Shown: positions 1 through 6,926, numbered from the stretch's first letter. The stretch is DNA of 55,785 bases from Lachnospiraceae bacterium NK4A179 (GCA_000421045.1 ATWC01000017.1:1-55785), one strand, 5' to 3'. Notes: generated by a model not told the origin, from the letters alone. Numbers and translations are program-made.

Positions 1-82
1 ATGACCTCCAATCATATGTTTAATGGGACGATCATCTCATAAGTATGATAGAATTTTAAGAGTACCGATGATTGAGTACTTA

Positions 83-156
83 CATTCGGATAGTTGCCGA
101 CATTTGATAACAGGGCTTCCTGCGTGGTAAAATACATCGGCTTGGTCTGGGGCTCT
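83..156 (+). repeat. Direct repeat, left copy of the ychF promoter block
   Basis: This block matches 4741-4814 at 70 of 74 positions by eye. It contains a promoter-like TTGATA (104-109), an 18-nt spacer and TAAAAT (128-133). The right copy has the better TATAAT. Beyond 156 the copies diverge, then match again over the Shine-Dalgarno site and first codons of ychF (213-247 against 4859-4892). Confidence 0.85.
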
Positions 157-230
157 TTTGGGGGACTAAAAATTTTTAGGAAATCTGAAAGGCTTGTAAA
201 ATAAGGGGAATTTTAAGGAGAATAGAAAAA

Positions 231-359
231 ATGAAACTAGGAATCGGCGTCAGTGCCGGATTTCACGTTTCTCTCCATAAACTCTCAAACCTTATTATTT
301 CGGAATTCCCGCATATCACAGATTTCACACAAATTCCCATATCTTCACAAAAATTATAA
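231..359 (+). pseudogene. ychF 5'-end fragment fused to unrelated sequence (42-codon ORF)
   Basis: An ORF of 42 codons begins with the same Shine-Dalgarno context and first five residues (MKLGI) as the intact ychF at 4876. It diverges after about 16 nt, lacks the P-loop, and ends at TAA 357-359. I read it as the displaced start of ychF left on the far side of inserted or rearranged DNA. The duplicated promoter upstream (104-133) could still drive it, but no function is expected. It could also be a chance remnant of an older duplication, because the sequence between promoter block and start no longer aligns with the right copy. Confidence 0.5.
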
Positions 360-680
360 AATATTGGCGTAGCGATGGCGTAAGTACTGGCGTAGTTCGG
401 TAGCCTTGGTCATGATGATAAGTAAGTGATAATAATCGTTACTTCCAAAAATGAGCCTCAGTGCAAATGCGCTTATCCTTAAGCGCCTTGATTACCAATA
501 AACAAACCCTCCAGGGAATGTCAAAAGATGAGAAGATCATTCTGTTCTTTGACAGACCAGGGAGGGTTTGTTATTTGGAGAAATGATTTACCAACTTTTT
601 TACCAATGTAATAGGTTGGTAAAAATGTGAATGTGTCGGATGAGTTTTTGAAAAGTGACCGAAACACAACATCTGGTATT
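360..680. other. Non-coding stretch between ychF fragment and immR promoter
   Basis: No convincing gene is seen on either strand. The motif GGCGTA occurs three times close together (about 366-395). A large hairpin occupies 495-577. A smaller inverted repeat, TTACCAA with TTGGTAA, lies near 600-622. The minus-strand reading frame over 600-917 is low in complexity, overlaps immR and is not supported. Confidence 0.5.
495..577. repeat. Large imperfect inverted repeat (hairpin)
   Basis: The outer arms contain AACAAACCCTCC (501-512) and GGAGGGTTTGTT (561-572), extended outward by partly paired CCAA/TTGG. An inner arm TGTCAAA (519-525) pairs with TTTGACA (548-554) across an internal loop. No U-run follows the right arm. 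It may be a terminator-like structure, a small palindromic element, or part of an attachment region. Confidence 0.6.
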
Positions 681-738
681 TTCAATATAATTGAACACAA
701 ACAAAAATGTTGACATAATTAAATTGAACAAGTACAAT
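681..738 (+). promoter_or_regulatory. Promoter and likely operators of the immR-like gene
   Basis: A near-consensus promoter is visible: TTGACA (710-715), 17-nt spacer, TACAAT (733-738). A perfect palindrome TTCAAT-ATA-ATTGAA lies at 681-695. The motif AATTGAACA occurs twice as a direct repeat, at 689-697 and 722-730, the second inside the spacer. This fits autorepression by the adjacent HTH protein. Confidence 0.7.
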
Positions 739-761
739 AAATTTGAAAGGTAGGTGTGAGT

Positions 762-1124
762 ATGGGTAATAACACTTTTGCAGATAGGATTAAAAAACTT
801 AGGACTGACAAGAATCTCACTCTTGATGGATTGGCAAAGGAATTGAATATTAACAAGAGCCGCATTGGCATGTGGGAGAACAACGGGACTGTGCCACGCG
901 ATGATGTACTGATTCAACTATCTAAGTATTTTAATGTATCCATTGACTATCTGCTTGGAAATGAAAAGATGGAGGATAAAGAGCCGGATAGTGAACGCTT
1001 GCAATATCTCCAACGCGGGCTGGGGAAATTAGATGAAGGTCGTCTTGAAAAAGCAGAAAAAATGCTCTCTGTAATGTTCGATGATATTTTTGAGAACGGA
1101 GAGGAGGACGATGATGGCATCTAA
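762..1124 (+). CDS. immR: XRE-family HTH repressor, ImmR-like
   Basis: A protein of about 120 aa with an N-terminal HTH_3 domain (roughly residues 4-62: DRIKKLRTDKNLTLDGLAKE, then a recognition helix around NKSRIGMWE and the YLLGN end typical of the family) and a charged acidic C-terminal tail. It is followed at once by an ImmA-like metalloprotease gene, the arrangement known from ICEBs1-type elements, where ImmR represses element genes and ImmA cleaves ImmR. A GTG at 756 is an alternative start; ATG 762 is chosen for fit to the family, with AAAGGTAGG upstream. The palindrome and repeats in its promoter suggest autoregulation. The target genes of this copy are unknown. Confidence 0.8.
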   Translation: MGNNTFADRIKKLRTDKNLTLDGLAKELNINKSRIGMWENNGTVPRDDVLIQLSKYFNVSIDYLLGNEKMEDKEPDSERLQYLQRGLGKLDEGRLEKAEKMLSVMFDDIFENGEEDDDGI

Positions 1125-1806
1125 GAAGCCTAACTTTAAAAAAGCCAATATTTTGGCTAATGAAATATTGGTTGCCTCAAGTACATTAGTAACATTTCCG
1201 GTTAATACAAAGAGTATTGTTAAAGAGTGGTCTGATATAAAAATCTTATCATTTAAATGCGCTCACGATTATGGTGTTGATATCGAAGCTTTTGGAAGCG
1301 AGGCTGCTGTACTTCAAAGTAAGAACGGAAGATATATGATTTTTTATAATCAGGATGATTATGGACCTCGCATTAAGTTTTCTATTCTTCATGAATTTGG
1401 CCACTATTATTTGGGACATGAATTAAAGAAATATGAAAATGATGAAAAATACGGGTGCCTTGAAGTAGAAGCTAATTGTTTTGCGGCTCAGATACTAATG
1501 CCGGAGCAGGTTCTAAATGAACTGAAAGACAGAGGGGGAGTAATATCCGTTGAATTTTTAGTAAAGTCTTTTGGTGTTTCGAAGGAAGCGGCACAAAAGA
1601 GAATCGAAACAATGGGTAAAATCAATTATGACTGGAGGTCCGCTGATGAAAGTCTTTTTGATGAAACGATTCTCTTTAAATACAAGTCTTTCATAGATTC
1701 TATTTTACCAAAGGAAAGTAGGAATACATGGTATGAAGATGATTATGAGATGCAGCAGGAAAGAGATAGCTGGCAGTTGGATAAGAGATCTCGCTATACA
1801 TATTGA
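1114..1806 (+). CDS. immA: ImmA/IrrE-family metallopeptidase
   Basis: A 230-aa protein with the zinc-peptidase motif HEFGH (about residues 93-97) followed by YYLGH and, about 22 residues on, E-x-E-A-N-C-F-A-A, matching the third-ligand region of the COG2856 (ImmA/IrrE) family. Family members cleave the partner XRE repressor under stress to switch on mobile-element genes. The start at 1114 has GAGGAGG at 1101-1107 and overlaps the end of the repressor gene by 11 nt, so the two are probably translationally coupled. An ATG at 1111 is also possible. The C-terminal 60 residues are rich in Asp, Glu, Trp and Tyr and have no recognised domain. Confidence 0.85.
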   Translation: MASKKPNFKKANILANEILVASSTLVTFPVNTKSIVKEWSDIKILSFKCAHDYGVDIEAFGSEAAVLQSKNGRYMIFYNQDDYGPRIKFSILHEFGHYYLGHELKKYENDEKYGCLEVEANCFAAQILMPEQVLNELKDRGGVISVEFLVKSFGVSKEAAQKRIETMGKINYDWRSADESLFDETILFKYKSFIDSILPKESRNTWYEDDYEMQQERDSWQLDKRSRYTY

Positions 1807-1861
1807 GGAGTGGTATCGACAAGATTAGTATACAAAATAATAGAGAAAGAGGGTGATTACG

Positions 1862-2008
1862 ATGTGCAACTTATCGGGTAAAAGAAAAGCACCATACAAT
1901 AGCTGGAACTATCGTACGGTGCCGATCGAGTACTTCAACTCGAATCTGAACACTTTTACCCTATCACAAATTGCTGGGTATGGCAATAAAAAATGTAACT
2001 GCAGTTGA
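1862..2008 (+). CDS. Small ORF of unknown function (48 aa)
   Basis: ATG 1862 is preceded by AAAGAGGG (1846-1853) with 8-nt spacing, a credible ribosome site. The product is basic and aromatic (APYNSWNYRTVPIEYFNSNL near the middle) and ends in a Cys-rich CNC tail. I do not recognise it. Its centre encodes EYFNSNLN from the first copy of a 23-bp repeat. The second copy, exactly 120 nt later, encodes YFNSNLN in the same phase. Joining at the repeats would give a 52-aa ORF ending at TAG 2138-2140, overlapping the Shine-Dalgarno of the DUF4417 gene. It may therefore be an interrupted version of a leader gene of that operon. Coding status is unproven. Confidence 0.4.
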   Translation: MCNLSGKRKAPYNSWNYRTVPIEYFNSNLNTFTLSQIAGYGNKKCNCS

Positions 2009-2072
2009 AGTTCTCTGGAAGGAACAACAACTGTTTGATCGCCTGACGGGTACTTCAACTCGAATCTGAACA
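1930..2072 (+). repeat. 23-bp direct repeat pair, 120 bp apart
   Basis: Identical 23-nt units lie at 1930-1952 and 2050-2072; they begin GTACTTCAACTC and end CTGAACA. The period of 120 nt is a multiple of three, so recombination between copies would remove 40 codons without changing the frame. The intervening DNA contains in-frame stops at 2006 and 2036. Confidence 0.8.
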
Positions 2073-2153
2073 ATTCATATGAAGTACCTGTGAGGTCACC
2101 ACCGGTGGAGTATGCTCATCACCGGTCGTATATCTCATAGGAGGTACTTTATT

Positions 2154-2815
2154 ATGAGCAAAGTTAATTCGCAGCGTAAAAGCTGCAAAGATGTTTTTAA
2201 TGCTTTTTGGTATCGTTGGCTACATATGCCGGTTTCTTTGAGTTTCCGCGTATCAGACCCACATATGATATCCCCAACAGACTTATAGCCTTTTCGAAGG
2301 CATTGTCCTGCAAGGATTATGATCAGTGGGTACATTTTTATGAGGATGATCATCAATTTGAAAGAATATGGAGACAGCCGAGAAAGTATCTTGATATTTT
2401 AAGACATTATAACGGTGTGATTCTTCCTGACTTTAGTCTATATAGGGATATGCCGCTTGTAATGCAGTTGTGGAATATATACCGAAGCAGAGCTATTGGA
2501 CACTGGCTTCAGATTAATGGAATTAAGGTTATTCCTAACATAAGATACGGAGATAGACGAACATACCATGCTTGCTGTGATGGAATAGAGAAGCACTGTG
2601 TAATAGCAGTAGGCTCACATGGAAATTTGAAACATAAAATTGATAGGGATATCTTCTTGGCAGGTTTTGATGTCGTTATACAGCTGCTTCAACCATCTGC
2701 TGTAGTAGTATACGGCAGTGCGCCTGAGAAGTATTTTCAGAAATATATTGATGCTGGAATAAGAATCATTGTTTTTGAGAGTGATTATTCTACCTCACAC
2801 AGGGAGGTGGAGTAA
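2154..2815 (+). pseudogene. DUF4417 protein gene with a frameshift near its 5' end
   Basis: Translation from ATG 2154 (AGGAGG at 2139-2144) gives 18 residues ending CKDVFNAF. The frame then runs to TAG at 2286-2288. A -1 shift at the five-T run 2204-2208 continues into 202 residues that look like an intact DUF4417 domain (ATYAGFFEFPRIRP, QWVHFYEDD, SLYRDMPLVMQLWNIYRSRA, VVVYGSAP). My memory of the family is that the N-terminal piece and the body are normally one protein of about 220 aa. One missing T would explain this, but tRNA-Phe slippage on the T-run could also restore the frame. The end overlaps the next start as TAATG. DUF4417 proteins are common in phages and integrative elements; their function is not established. 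Confidence 0.75.
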
Positions 2816-3306
2816 TGGGAGCTGGGTTTCATGGTGGCTTTGGCGCTACAAAAGGGTATTTTGAAGGTAATCCTGCAGCAGGAGAAATCGTATTTGCTAG
2901 TGCAGATTATGATTACATTAATAATATTGCGAACCGTAAAGATGTTGATCCTGATGGTTTGTATGATGTGGTTGGGCATGGTACACCTTATAAAATTAAG
3001 TTTGGAGATGGTGATAATGATTACTACACACCAAGAGAGCTGGCCAGAATACTGAAGCATCGTAAAGACTATAAGAAAAATGGAATTAGGTTACTTTCTT
3101 GTAATACAGGATCGCTACCGGATGGATTTGCCCAACACCTTGCAAATAAATTAAATGTTACAGTATGGGCTCCGAACTATCTTGTTTGGGCATATCCATC
3201 TGGACGACATATTGTGGCGCCACGTTCGCAATACAATCAAAAATATCCTGATTCTAAAATAAGAGGCGGGTTCATTCCTTTTTATCCAGGAGGTAAGAAA
3301 AAATGA
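2815..3306 (+). CDS. Small protein with caspase-like (clan CD) His-Gly/Cys motifs and Gly-rich leader; putative toxin
   Basis: The 163-aa product begins with a Gly-rich leader (MGAGFHGGFGATKG). It then has DVVGHGTP with His55-Gly56 and IRLLSCNTG with Cys96, followed by FAQHLANKL. A His-Gly after a hydrophobic strand, and about 40 residues later a Cys after another strand, is the layout of clan CD cysteine peptidases such as the C80 toxin self-processing domain. It has no signal peptide or membrane segment. The start overlaps the DUF4417 stop (TAATG) and the end overlaps the next start (ATGA), so all three are translationally coupled. A polymorphic-toxin effector is my inference. A degenerate peptidase fold or a binding domain cannot be excluded. 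Confidence 0.6.
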   Translation: MGAGFHGGFGATKGYFEGNPAAGEIVFASADYDYINNIANRKDVDPDGLYDVVGHGTPYKIKFGDGDNDYYTPRELARILKHRKDYKKNGIRLLSCNTGSLPDGFAQHLANKLNVTVWAPNYLVWAYPSGRHIVAPRSQYNQKYPDSKIRGGFIPFYPGGKKK

Positions 3307-3653
3307 AGTGTAAAAAATGCAATTGTGAACTGATAGAATACAAAGTTGGAGATAAAACAGAGTACATTTGCCCTGTTTGCGATGAAGCTCCGGCTACACA
3401 AATTGATAATCTTATAGAATTTGACTCGAACAAGTATACAATAAAGATCCTTACGTCAAAGGAACATGATAAAGATGTATTAAAAAAAATCGCGCAGATA
3501 TGTGGTTGTAATATGCTTGATGCAAAAAAGATTATTGAGGTAACCGGATTTGAGTTTAAACCAATGGATGCATTAGAAACCCGGGCATTAAAGAGAATAA
3601 TTGAAAGGACAGGAATCAGTTATTCTATATCTCCAGAGTTTCGGTGGCAATAA
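3303..3653 (+). CDS. Zinc-ribbon plus ribosomal L7/L12 C-terminal-like protein; putative partner or immunity
   Basis: The 116-aa product has an N-terminal ribbon with CxxC pairs (C3/C6 and C23/C26). A second part (about residues 44-112) follows the pattern of the L7/L12 C-terminal domain: a beta strand YTIKILTS, a helix with KDVLKKIAQICG, the LDAKKIIE turn-helix, and a final ERTGISYSIS strand. It is not the ribosomal protein, which lacks a ribbon. ATG 3303 overlaps the preceding stop as ATGA, and a terminator follows at 3669-3712, so it closes the operon. Its position after a toxin-like gene suggests an antidote or adaptor, which is inference only. Confidence 0.65.
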   Translation: MKCKKCNCELIEYKVGDKTEYICPVCDEAPATQIDNLIEFDSNKYTIKILTSKEHDKDVLKKIAQICGCNMLDAKKIIEVTGFEFKPMDALETRALKRIIERTGISYSISPEFRWQ

Positions 3654-3668
3654 TGGCATTTGGAAAAC

Positions 3669-3712
3669 TCCCCTAGATCATAGTAATAAGCTTGATTTAG
3701 GGGATTTTTTTT
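3669..3712 (+). terminator. Rho-independent terminator of the DUF4417 module
   Basis: Arms TCCCCTAGATCA (3669-3680) and TGATTTAGGGGA (3693-3704) pair over 12 bp with one G:U, and eight T follow (3705-3712). Confidence 0.9.
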
Positions 3713-4047
3713 CTTGAAACTGTTCGCTTTTTTTGAGAAGAAAGTAGTATTAATACTATATGGCGACAGAAGTTGGGGAATTATAGAAAATCTGATATGT
3801 ATTGAGATAATCTTGAATGGTAATAGGTAAATTAAATAGTATATAAGGCAGTGAAAATCCAATAAGTGAGACAGTTACAGGTACCGCAGAAGATATATTT
3901 CAGACTTGCTTAATTTGCTAAATCAGCAAATTTCAATAAGTATAATTGCTTCATTGAACATATATTTTACATCGTCAGTTTATTTATAATGGTGACTGTC
4001 AGGGATAAAATACAATCAAAAATCGAATTCATAGGGAGAAAATAAAA
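3713..4047. other. Intergenic stretch before the 4048 membrane protein gene
   Basis: No gene is supported here. There is a 14-bp palindrome TAGTATTAATACTA (3745-3758) and an 8-bp inverted repeat AATTTGCT/AGCAAATT (3912-3919, 3925-3932). TATAAT at 3985-3990 could be a -10 element for the next gene, but no -35 sits at the right distance. Confidence 0.5.
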
Positions 4048-4653
4048 ATGTGGATTTTCAGAATTGGAATATTACTTAGTGTGGGATTAGTGATAATTGC
4101 TCTATTTTTCGACAGGAAATCAGGCGGCGTAAGGGCCGACCGTCTGGACCAGACCTCTTCTTTCAGGAATATCACGGCAAGCGAGCAATGGGTCGCTGAC
4201 AGTCTTATTAAGAGGAAGAAAGGGACCTTATACAAGTTCTTCTTTTTCGGCCTGCTTATAGATGCGTTCTTTGTTATAGAAGCTTTTCATGTTATTTCTA
4301 GCGGTAACATAAGTTTTGTAATCGTGGCAATCGGTGTTGTGCTGGTACATTCATGCCTTGTTTATGCAATGAAGAGAAAGGTTAACGAAGTAAAAAATGG
4401 TGAGTATACGGTGATGACAGGTACAGTGACAGAGAAATTCGGAACCTTCACGGGCAGATGTATAGTGTATTATTTTAGAGTAAAGGATGAGAGGGGCGTA
4501 GAGGAAGTATATCAGATTTCACACAGACCGAGCTACAGGAAAGCGGAAGTCGGATCACGCTGCATGGTATTTAAATATGACAGCTTGAAAAATAATCCAA
4601 ATAAATATCCCAATCGCCCCGTCACTCTGGGCATGGATGTGGTACTGATGTGA
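4048..4653 (+). CDS. Membrane protein with DUF3592-like C-terminal region
   Basis: The 201-aa product has a membrane segment at about residues 3-20 and two more between about 62 and 110 (FFFFGLLIDAFFVIEAF, FVIVAIGVVLVHSCLVYAM). A soluble C-terminal half is rich in beta strands (TVMTGTVTEKFG, CIVYYFRVKDE, VGSRCMVFKYD) and resembles DUF3592-type proteins, whose function is unknown. ATG 4048 has AGGGAG upstream. It lies 222 nt before ychF, just left of the duplicated ychF promoter block, so it could be accessory or the resident neighbour. The family call is from pattern only. Confidence 0.65.
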   Translation: MWIFRIGILLSVGLVIIALFFDRKSGGVRADRLDQTSSFRNITASEQWVADSLIKRKKGTLYKFFFFGLLIDAFFVIEAFHVISSGNISFVIVAIGVVLVHSCLVYAMKRKVNEVKNGEYTVMTGTVTEKFGTFTGRCIVYYFRVKDERGVEEVYQISHRPSYRKAEVGSRCMVFKYDSLKNNPNKYPNRPVTLGMDVVLM

Positions 4654-4740
4654 TAATGGAAAAGCAGAGGTATATTCTCTGGCTGCTGTAATCAAATCAT
4701 CAAAGACAAACTAAATAGTATTGAAGTGTGATTATTTGAG

Positions 4741-4814
4741 CATTCGGATAGTTGCCGACATTTGATAACAGGGCTTCCTGCGTGGTATAATACCTCGGTT
4801 TGGTCTGGAGCTCT
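4741..4814 (+). repeat. Direct repeat, right copy, carrying the ychF promoter
   Basis: This is the partner of 83-156. It contains TTGATA (4762-4767), an 18-nt spacer and a consensus TATAAT (4786-4791), which should serve ychF-lgt. A second matching block spans the ribosome site and start (4859-4892). Confidence 0.8.
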
Positions 4815-4875
4815 GTTTCCTTAGAAATGGAGAAGACAATGGGAAAAGATCTGAAAATTTAAGGAGAATAGAAAA

Positions 4876-5976
4876 ATGAAATTAGGAATCGTCGGTCTTC
4901 CCAATGTGGGAAAATCAACACTGTTTAACTGTCTTACAAAAGCGGGAGCGCTTGCTGCAAACTACCCGTTTGCTACCATAGATCCGAACGTGGGAGTTGT
5001 TCCGGTTCCTGATGAAAGAGTTGATAAGCTCGGGGAACTTTATCATACCAAGAAGGTTACACCTGCGGTCATTGAGTTCGTTGATATCGCAGGACTTGTA
5101 AAGGGCGCGTCAAAGGGTGAGGGCCTTGGAAACCAGTTCCTTGCCAACATTCGTGAGACGGATGCGATAGTCCATGTTGTGAGATGTTTTGAGGATACGA
5201 ATATCGTGCATGTAGACGGAAGCATCGATCCTGCGCGCGATATAGAGACTATTAATATGGAGCTTCTCTTATCTGATATAGAGATAATCGAGAGACGTGC
5301 TGCAAAGGTTGTGAAGAGTGCAAAGGGTGGAGACAAGGCATCAGCAAAAGAAGCTGCAATGATCACCCGCCTTCAGGCGCATATGAATGACGGCAAGAGT
5401 GCTAAGACATTTGAGTTGGAAGATGATGAAGAAGAGGCGATCTTCAGATCATACAATCTCCTCTCCGCAAAGCCCGTCATCTATGCGGCAAACGTTTCCG
5501 ATGCCGACCTCGCAAATGACGGTGCTGATAACCCTTGTGTGCAGGCGGTCAGAAAGATTGCTGAGGCAGAGGGCAGTGAGGTGTTCGTTATCTGTGCCCA
5601 GATAGAGGAAGAGATAGCAGAGCTTGACGATGATGAGAAGAGGGATTTCCTTGAAAGCCTTGGTCTTAAAGAAGCCGGTCTCGACAGACTGATAAAGGCA
5701 AGCTACAAGCTGCTTGGTCTTATCAGCTTCCTTACAGCTGGTGAGGATGAGTGCCGTGCATGGACAATAAAGAAAGGCACAAAGGCACCTCAGGCAGCCG
5801 GCAAGATACATACTGATTTTGAAAGAGGTTTCATACGTGCCGAAGTGGTTAAGTATGAAGATCTAATCACCCTTGGTTCTCTGGCGGCAGCAAAGGAAAA
5901 GGGCGTAGCCGGGCTTGAAGGCAAGGATTATGTAGTCAATGATGGTGACGTGATACTCTTCAGGTTCAATGTATGA
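4876..5976 (+). CDS. ychF: Redox-regulated ATPase YchF (OLA1 family)
   Basis: The 366-aa product has the full family length. The P-loop GLPNVGKST is near residues 7-15, followed by NYPFATIDPN and the switch-region DIAGLVKGASKGEGLG. There is a coiled-coil insertion in the middle, the nucleotide-base motif region AANVSD, and a C-terminal TGS domain (AWTIKKGTKAPQAAGKIH onward). YchF proteins bind ATP rather than GTP and associate with ribosomes and oxidative-stress responses. AAGGAG precedes the ATG. The stop overlaps the lgt start by 4 nt. A promoter and 5'-end duplicate lies 4.6 kb upstream. Confidence 0.97.
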   Translation: MKLGIVGLPNVGKSTLFNCLTKAGALAANYPFATIDPNVGVVPVPDERVDKLGELYHTKKVTPAVIEFVDIAGLVKGASKGEGLGNQFLANIRETDAIVHVVRCFEDTNIVHVDGSIDPARDIETINMELLLSDIEIIERRAAKVVKSAKGGDKASAKEAAMITRLQAHMNDGKSAKTFELEDDEEEAIFRSYNLLSAKPVIYAANVSDADLANDGADNPCVQAVRKIAEAEGSEVFVICAQIEEEIAELDDDEKRDFLESLGLKEAGLDRLIKASYKLLGLISFLTAGEDECRAWTIKKGTKAPQAAGKIHTDFERGFIRAEVVKYEDLITLGSLAAAKEKGVAGLEGKDYVVNDGDVILFRFNV

Positions 5977-6872
5977 GTATGCCTGATTGGATGGATGGTA
6001 CATCGATAGCATTTCCGAATCTCGGGATATATCTGGAGAATGTGCCTAAAAACATAAGTATATTTGGTTTTGTCATCGCTTATTACGGGATGATAATAGG
6101 AGTGGGAGTGGTCCTTGCTTTTATGCTCATCACGTACACGGCCAAAAAGGACGGGCAGAATCCTGATGACTTCTATGATATGGGATTATGGGCTCTGGTC
6201 ATTGGAGTGATCGGAGCAAGGCTCTATTATGTGGCTTTTTCCTGGGATGCTTATAAGGACGATCTGTTAAGCATATTGAATATAAGGCAGGGTGGCCTCG
6301 CAATATACGGCGGAGTTATAGCCGGTATAGCTACGGCAATCATCTGGTGCAGGATAAAGAAAAAGAATATGTTTGCAATGATCGATACCGGTATCCTGGG
6401 GGTACTGGTAGGTCAGATCCTCGGCAGATGGGGGAACTTCACAAACAGGGAAGTTTTCGGTGGTTACAGTGACGGGCTTTTTGCAATGAGACTTCCGCTT
6501 GAGGCTGTGAGGCAGAGCGATATCCCGCCTGAACTGGCAGCGACCATAAAAGAGGGCACCAATTATATACAGGTGCATCCGACCTTTCTTTACGAGAGTT
6601 TTGCGAATCTTGTGCTTCTGGTCCTGATATTTACATTAAGAAAGTTCAAGAAGTTCAACGGTGAGATGGCACTCTGGTATCTAGGTGGCTACGGGATCAT
6701 AAGGTTTGTGATAGAAGGTATACGTGTAGATCAGTTGAAAATACCCGGCACAACCATACCTGTTTCGCAGTGCCTGGGAGGTTTTCTCTTCGCGGCAGCG
6801 CTTATAATCGACATAGTTGTAAGGTTAAGACAGGTAAATACAAAAAAAATACAATCTGAAGAAAAAGCATAA
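5973..6872 (+). CDS. lgt: Prolipoprotein diacylglyceryl transferase
   Basis: The 299-aa multi-pass membrane enzyme attaches diacylglycerol to the lipobox Cys of prelipoproteins. The family signature GRWGNFTNREVFGG is present, with HPTFLYES before a later helix and a final VIEGIRVDQ region. About seven hydrophobic segments are visible. It would act on the two putative lipoproteins in this window (17606 and 50994). The ATG overlaps the ychF stop (ATGA), so both are read as one unit. A strong terminator follows at 6927-6955. Confidence 0.97.
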   Translation: MSMPDWMDGTSIAFPNLGIYLENVPKNISIFGFVIAYYGMIIGVGVVLAFMLITYTAKKDGQNPDDFYDMGLWALVIGVIGARLYYVAFSWDAYKDDLLSILNIRQGGLAIYGGVIAGIATAIIWCRIKKKNMFAMIDTGILGVLVGQILGRWGNFTNREVFGGYSDGLFAMRLPLEAVRQSDIPPELAATIKEGTNYIQVHPTFLYESFANLVLLVLIFTLRKFKKFNGEMALWYLGGYGIIRFVIEGIRVDQLKIPGTTIPVSQCLGGFLFAAALIIDIVVRLRQVNTKKIQSEEKA

Positions 6873-6926
6873 AAACAAAATGTAGTGGGCACCGGATGTG
6901 CCACACAATATCTAGACTAATGTTAC

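Larger units (their letters stand above)
1807..2153. other. Leader region of the DUF4417 module
   Basis: The 347-nt stretch between immA and the DUF4417 start contains one possible small ORF (1862-2008) and a 23-bp direct repeat (1930-1952 and 2050-2072). It also holds a short palindrome CCACCGGTGG near 2099-2108 with a second CACCGGT nearby. No confident promoter was found. The strong AGGAGG site for the next gene is at 2139-2144. Confidence 0.5.
248..4740. mobile_element. Putative genomic island or degenerate element next to ychF
   Basis: The segment lies between two copies of the ychF promoter and start region. It is visibly more AT-rich than the housekeeping genes to its right and carries genes typical of mobile DNA: an ImmR/ImmA-like pair, DUF4417 and a toxin-like module. 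No integrase, relaxase or transposase is present, so it may be a remnant, or its recombinase may lie left of the window. Exact ends are uncertain. The membrane protein at 4048-4653 may be part of it or may be the original upstream neighbour of ychF. Confidence 0.4.

Noticed and set aside
1-42. Short open frame at the window start as the end of a gene
   Set aside because: Only 13 codons are visible before the stop and nothing identifies them.
600-917. Minus-strand open frame of 105 codons across the immR promoter
   Set aside because: It covers a clear promoter and the N-terminal half of immR in antisense, is low in complexity and has no ribosome site.
1980-2069. Alternative 29-codon ORF over the second 23-bp repeat
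   Set aside because: It has no ribosome site. The other frame shows phase agreement between both repeats, so that reading is preferred, though neither is proven.
3985-3990. TATAAT as promoter for the membrane protein gene at 4048
   Set aside because: No -35 element is found 16-18 nt upstream, so a full promoter is not claimed.
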